This document shows, in pieces, positions 61,493 through 64,000 of a DNA stretch of 64,000 bases. A program made the position numbers and the translations under genes. Origin of the DNA: Clostridiaceae bacterium (GTDB taxonomy: Bacteria; Bacillota; Clostridia; Saccharofermentanales; DTU023); NCBI GenBank assembly GCA_012838795.1, contig DUOO01000027.1, positions 1-64,000 on the forward strand, given 5' to 3'. The notes beneath the pieces were generated by a model, which saw only the letters and a program-made list of their open reading frames with translations, did no database searches and was not told the DNA's origin. How positions within the stretch are numbered: the first letter of the stretch is position 1; each line of letters opens with the position of its first letter.

Positions 61493-62707
61493 ATGGCTAC
61501 AATTTCTTTCAGTGATTATCTGACTCAATATCAAAATTTTTCGGAAGAACAAATTGATCTGATTATGCAATATGCACCGGCAATCAGAATGCTCAGAAAC
61601 AACAAAAGTACAAGGTCAATAGTGCAGTCATATCCATATTCCGACTCTTTAAATTTGAATCCTGAAGCAACTCTGAAGCTTGGCAATCAGGACTGTCCTG
61701 TCGAAGCTTATGCAAAATATGTTTCCGGACAGCAAAAAGATCCTGCCTATGTAGTACTAAACAAGGAAATTGTTTTTTGCATTGGTGATGACATTAAAAG
61801 TGCGCAAACAAATTATTTGATTGCAACAGGTCAAATTAATGCGGATTTAGCCCAAGCAACCAAGGATTTGCCTCGTTTTGCGCCTTCCGTTTATAATAAG
61901 GTTTGTTTTGTTACAGGTGCAGCTCAAGGTCTGGGCCAAGGAATTGCTCTGGATATTATCAAAAAAGGTGCTTATGTTATTGTCGCCGATCTCAATGGTG
62001 AAGGTGCAGCTTCCGCTGCAGAAGAATTTAATGCCGAATTCGGCAGCGGTACAGCCATACCGGTTAAAATCAATGTAGCTGATGAAGAGGATGTCCGGAC
62101 TGCTTTAAAATTAGCCGTTGCCTATTATGGCGGACTCGATGTACTGATTTCGAATGCCGGAATTGTCAGAGCAGGTAATGTTGATGAACTGAGTGTCCGG
62201 GATTTTAACCTCGTAACTAATATCAACTATAACGCCTACTTCATTTTAGTAAAATATGTTTCAAAAATAATGAAAGTCCAGCATAAAGTTAATCCTGAAT
62301 ATTGGATGGATATTATCCAAATCAATTCCAAATCAGGCTTGGTCGGCAGTAAAAATAATTCAGCTTATGCCGGCAGTAAATTCGGCGGTATCGGATTAAC
62401 TCAAAGTTTTGCTTTAGAATTGGCTGATTTTAAAATTAAAGTAAATGCTATTTGTCCGGGCAATAATCTTGACGGTCCGTTATGGTCGGATCCGGTAAAC
62501 GGCCTTTATGTCCAATACTTAAAATCCGGTAAAGTAAAAGGAGCCAAGACAGTCGAGGATGTTCGCAATCATTACTTAGGACTTGTTCCGATGCGCAAAG
62601 GTGTTCAACCTGAAGATTTAGGCAAAGCAGTCTGCTATCTGGTTGAACAGGAAAATGAAACCGGCCAGGCACTTCCTGTTTCCGGCGGACAAGAAATGTT
62701 AAATTAA
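61493..62707 (+). CDS. SDR with an N-terminal extension, sorbitol-6-phosphate dehydrogenase-like
   Basis: Residues 140-404 are a classical SDR: FVTGAAQGLGQGIAL, SNAGIVRAG, an active-site INSKSG and YAGSKFGGIG, ending with VSGGQEMLN. The PGNNLDGPLW segment resembles SrlD-type sorbitol-6-phosphate 2-dehydrogenases. The first 135 residues are an extra domain; its stretch DPAYVVLNKEIVFCIGDDI resembles the last strands of class II aldolases as seen in the aldolase-SDR fusion RhaD-like enzymes, so it may be the remnant of such a fusion. AAAAAGGAGAG before the ATG. An AEC transporter gene follows 16 bases later. Confidence 0.82.
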   Translation: MATISFSDYLTQYQNFSEEQIDLIMQYAPAIRMLRNNKSTRSIVQSYPYSDSLNLNPEATLKLGNQDCPVEAYAKYVSGQQKDPAYVVLNKEIVFCIGDDIKSAQTNYLIATGQINADLAQATKDLPRFAPSVYNKVCFVTGAAQGLGQGIALDIIKKGAYVIVADLNGEGAASAAEEFNAEFGSGTAIPVKINVADEEDVRTALKLAVAYYGGLDVLISNAGIVRAGNVDELSVRDFNLVTNINYNAYFILVKYVSKIMKVQHKVNPEYWMDIIQINSKSGLVGSKNNSAYAGSKFGGIGLTQSFALELADFKIKVNAICPGNNLDGPLWSDPVNGLYVQYLKSGKVKGAKTVEDVRNHYLGLVPMRKGVQPEDLGKAVCYLVEQENETGQALPVSGGQEMLN

Positions 62708-62723
62708 ATAAATTAAACCGGTT

Positions 62724-63647
62724 ATGTACATCTATACAATTCTTAGTTTATTATTCAGGATTTTTGTTCTGGTCGGTCTCGGTCTTTTTCTAAAGAAAAT
62801 CAACTTGATCGATGACAAAATCCAACAAGGTTTATCCAAACTTCTGGTAAATGTGTTTTTGCCGGCAAGTGTTCTTGTTTCCGCTTCAAATCCATTTGAA
62901 GCGGAAATGGTAAATGAAATTATTGTGACCGGAATCGTATCACTGATTTATTTCGGATTAATTTCACTCCTTTTTATTTTTGTCTTGCGTAAAATACCAT
63001 TTAAAATGAGTAAAGATAAGCAAAACGTCTTTTCAGTTTTAATTATTTATGCCAACACTGCTTTCTTAGGATATCCGTTGACAGAGAACCTTCTGGGATC
63101 CAAAGCAATAATTCTCGGAGTTATTCATAATATCCTTTGGAGTCTTTTTTTCTTCACTATAGGAATATCTATCATTAAGGGTGAGAGTTCGGTAAAGTTT
63201 TTATCTATTATAAAAAATCCGGTAACTATCAGTGCAATTCTTACCTTGATTATATATCTGTCACCTTCACGTTTGCCTGCCATCATTAATACTGTACTTA
63301 CTGACATCGGCAATCTGGTAACGCCACTTTCAATGATGCTGGTTGGCGCAACCTTGAGCGGCACTACGCTCAAAGCATTGTTGCGAGATCCATATAGTAT
63401 TCTGGTTGCCGTTTTTCGTCTTTTGATTATTCCGATTTCAGCAATCTTTTTACTCAAAATATTCAATATTCCTGAATTAGCCTATAAAACTCTGATTATT
63501 ATGTTGGCACTGCCCAGCGGATCAATGGTCGCTATTCACGCATCTCTCTTTAATAAAGAAGCCGACTTTGCAGCAAGCTCAGTTTCACTTAATACAGCTT
63601 TATTTGCTGTAACTTTTCCCTTAATCTTATTCTTGATGAATTTATGA
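62724..63647 (+). CDS. AEC-family (auxin efflux carrier) transporter
   Basis: A 307-residue protein with about ten membrane helices, matching the AEC/malate permease family in length: ALLFRIFVLVGLGLFLKK-like N-terminus, NTAFLGYPLTEN in the first half, and IMLALPSGSMVAIHASLF in the second half, the two crossing regions of this bile/auxin-type carrier fold. It begins 16 bases after the SDR, so the two are cotranscribed. Substrates in the family are organic acids. The ribosome site is weak, consistent with coupling. Confidence 0.88.
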   Translation: MYIYTILSLLFRIFVLVGLGLFLKKINLIDDKIQQGLSKLLVNVFLPASVLVSASNPFEAEMVNEIIVTGIVSLIYFGLISLLFIFVLRKIPFKMSKDKQNVFSVLIIYANTAFLGYPLTENLLGSKAIILGVIHNILWSLFFFTIGISIIKGESSVKFLSIIKNPVTISAILTLIIYLSPSRLPAIINTVLTDIGNLVTPLSMMLVGATLSGTTLKALLRDPYSILVAVFRLLIIPISAIFLLKIFNIPELAYKTLIIMLALPSGSMVAIHASLFNKEADFAASSVSLNTALFAVTFPLILFLMNL

Positions 63648-63655
63648 TGTCTAAA

Positions 63656-63686
63656 AAAGGAATGTCTCATAAAGAGACATTCCTTT
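63656..63686. terminator. Bidirectional terminator after the AEC transporter
   Basis: AAAGGAATGTCTC (63656-63668), five-base loop, GAGACATTCCTTT (63674-63686). It separates the plus-strand AEC gene from the minus-strand binding-protein gene. Confidence 0.85.
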
Positions 63687-63748
63687 CATTTCATTTAACA
63701 ATCTGATTGTTCTGATTATTTTATAATTGAATTATCTGAATCCCTCGA

Positions 63749-64000
63749 TTATTCGTAAACTAATACGTCGATTTCAGGATCACTTAAGTTTTCTGCATTA
63801 TAGAATTTTGCACCTGTGTCGATATCTTCAACAGCTTCGCCTTTAGCAGCTTTAATGGCTAATTCAACAGCTTTGTATCCAATTTGAACCGGATCTTGGG
63901 TGATTGCACCAAAGAGAGTTCCATTTTCAACAGCTTCTCTTTGAAGTTTACCTGCATCAAAACCGATTCCCCAAACTTTGCTGTCATCTTCAGCTCTGTT
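63749..64000 (-). CDS. RbsB-type sugar-binding protein, C-terminal part, cut by the right edge
   Basis: On the minus strand 83 codons before a TAA at 63749-63751 read VWGIGFDAGKLQREAVENG, ITQDPVQIGYKAVELAIKAA and end DPEIDVLVYE. The pattern 'GFD ... ITQDPxxIGYKAVE' is the closing part of periplasmic-binding-protein-like sugar receptors (Peripla_BP_4, RbsB type). The rest of the gene and the ABC subunits lie beyond the edge. With the kinase and SDR it suggests uptake of a sugar or polyol. Confidence 0.85.
   Translation of the reverse strand, partial: NRAEDDSKVWGIGFDAGKLQREAVENGTLFGAITQDPVQIGYKAVELAIKAAKGEAVEDIDTGAKFYNAENLSDPEIDVLVYE

Overview
The window is AT-rich bacterial DNA with strong purine-rich ribosome binding sites (AAAGGAG type), Gram-positive-style lipoproteins with short lipobox signal peptides, and intrinsic terminators. 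Together with the gene families seen (a CsoR/CopA copper module, a pyruvate dehydrogenase with fused E1 subunits, DeoR and LuxR/MalT-type regulators, DUF503), this points to an uncultured or little-studied anaerobic Firmicute, probably in the Clostridia. The placement is inferred from style and gene content, not from a marker gene: there is no rRNA or tRNA in the window.

Layout. 1-8 kb (mostly minus strand): the 5' part of a MalT/LuxR-type ATPase regulator cut by the window edge, a small membrane protein, a HAD phosphatase overlapping an alpha-amylase-family gene, an SDR dehydrogenase, then three consecutive lipoproteins. 8-13 kb: a lipid/diacylglycerol kinase, an FMN reductase, a methyltransferase preceded by a 22-codon stump of a lost SDR gene, an MFS permease and an alpha/beta hydrolase. 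13-17.3 kb: three tandem paralogues of an unrecognised protein family (two with an N-terminal helix-turn-helix, one without); a larger relative with two HTH motifs lies at 32.6-34.4 kb. This family is the best candidate in the window for undescribed biology. 17.6-24.8 kb: SDR, DUF503, citrate synthase divergent from an aconitase that appears to lack a normal start codon, YjbQ, a double aldolase-like protein and a cyclophilin. 25-28 kb: a compact copper-efflux operon with a visible promoter and operator, a CopA-CopZ fusion and csoR. 28-34 kb: a lipoprotein, a membrane-anchored subtilisin with a zinc ribbon, and the double-HTH protein. 34.7-39.2 kb: CapA-like lipoprotein, lipoate-protein ligase, PfkB sugar kinase, FAH-family hydrolase.

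39.4-51.6 kb looks like an accessory region: GNAT, PCMT and metallo-beta-lactamase-fold genes, a gene fragment, a complete type I restriction-modification system (hsdM, hsdS, hsdR), an acyltransferase-like gene with a DUF6320-type membrane partner whose base composition is visibly richer in GC, and an ATPase with a C-terminal nuclease-like domain. 51.9-58.3 kb is the pyruvate dehydrogenase locus, read E2, E3, then fused E1 alpha/beta, behind a DeoR-type regulator whose promoter carries direct-repeat operator sites. 58.4-64 kb holds sugar or polyol genes: FGGY kinase, PHP phosphoesterase, sorbitol-6-phosphate-dehydrogenase-like SDR, AEC transporter, and the C-terminus of an RbsB-type binding protein cut by the right edge.

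Between genes, three loci (4.8, 22.8 and 51.7 kb) carry the same design: two tandem copies of a long interrupted hairpin of about 60-70 bases with an 82- or 92-base period. Two of the three are the same sequence family in opposite orientation; the third has a different sequence but the same architecture. No transposase, integrase, CRISPR array, tRNA or rRNA was seen.
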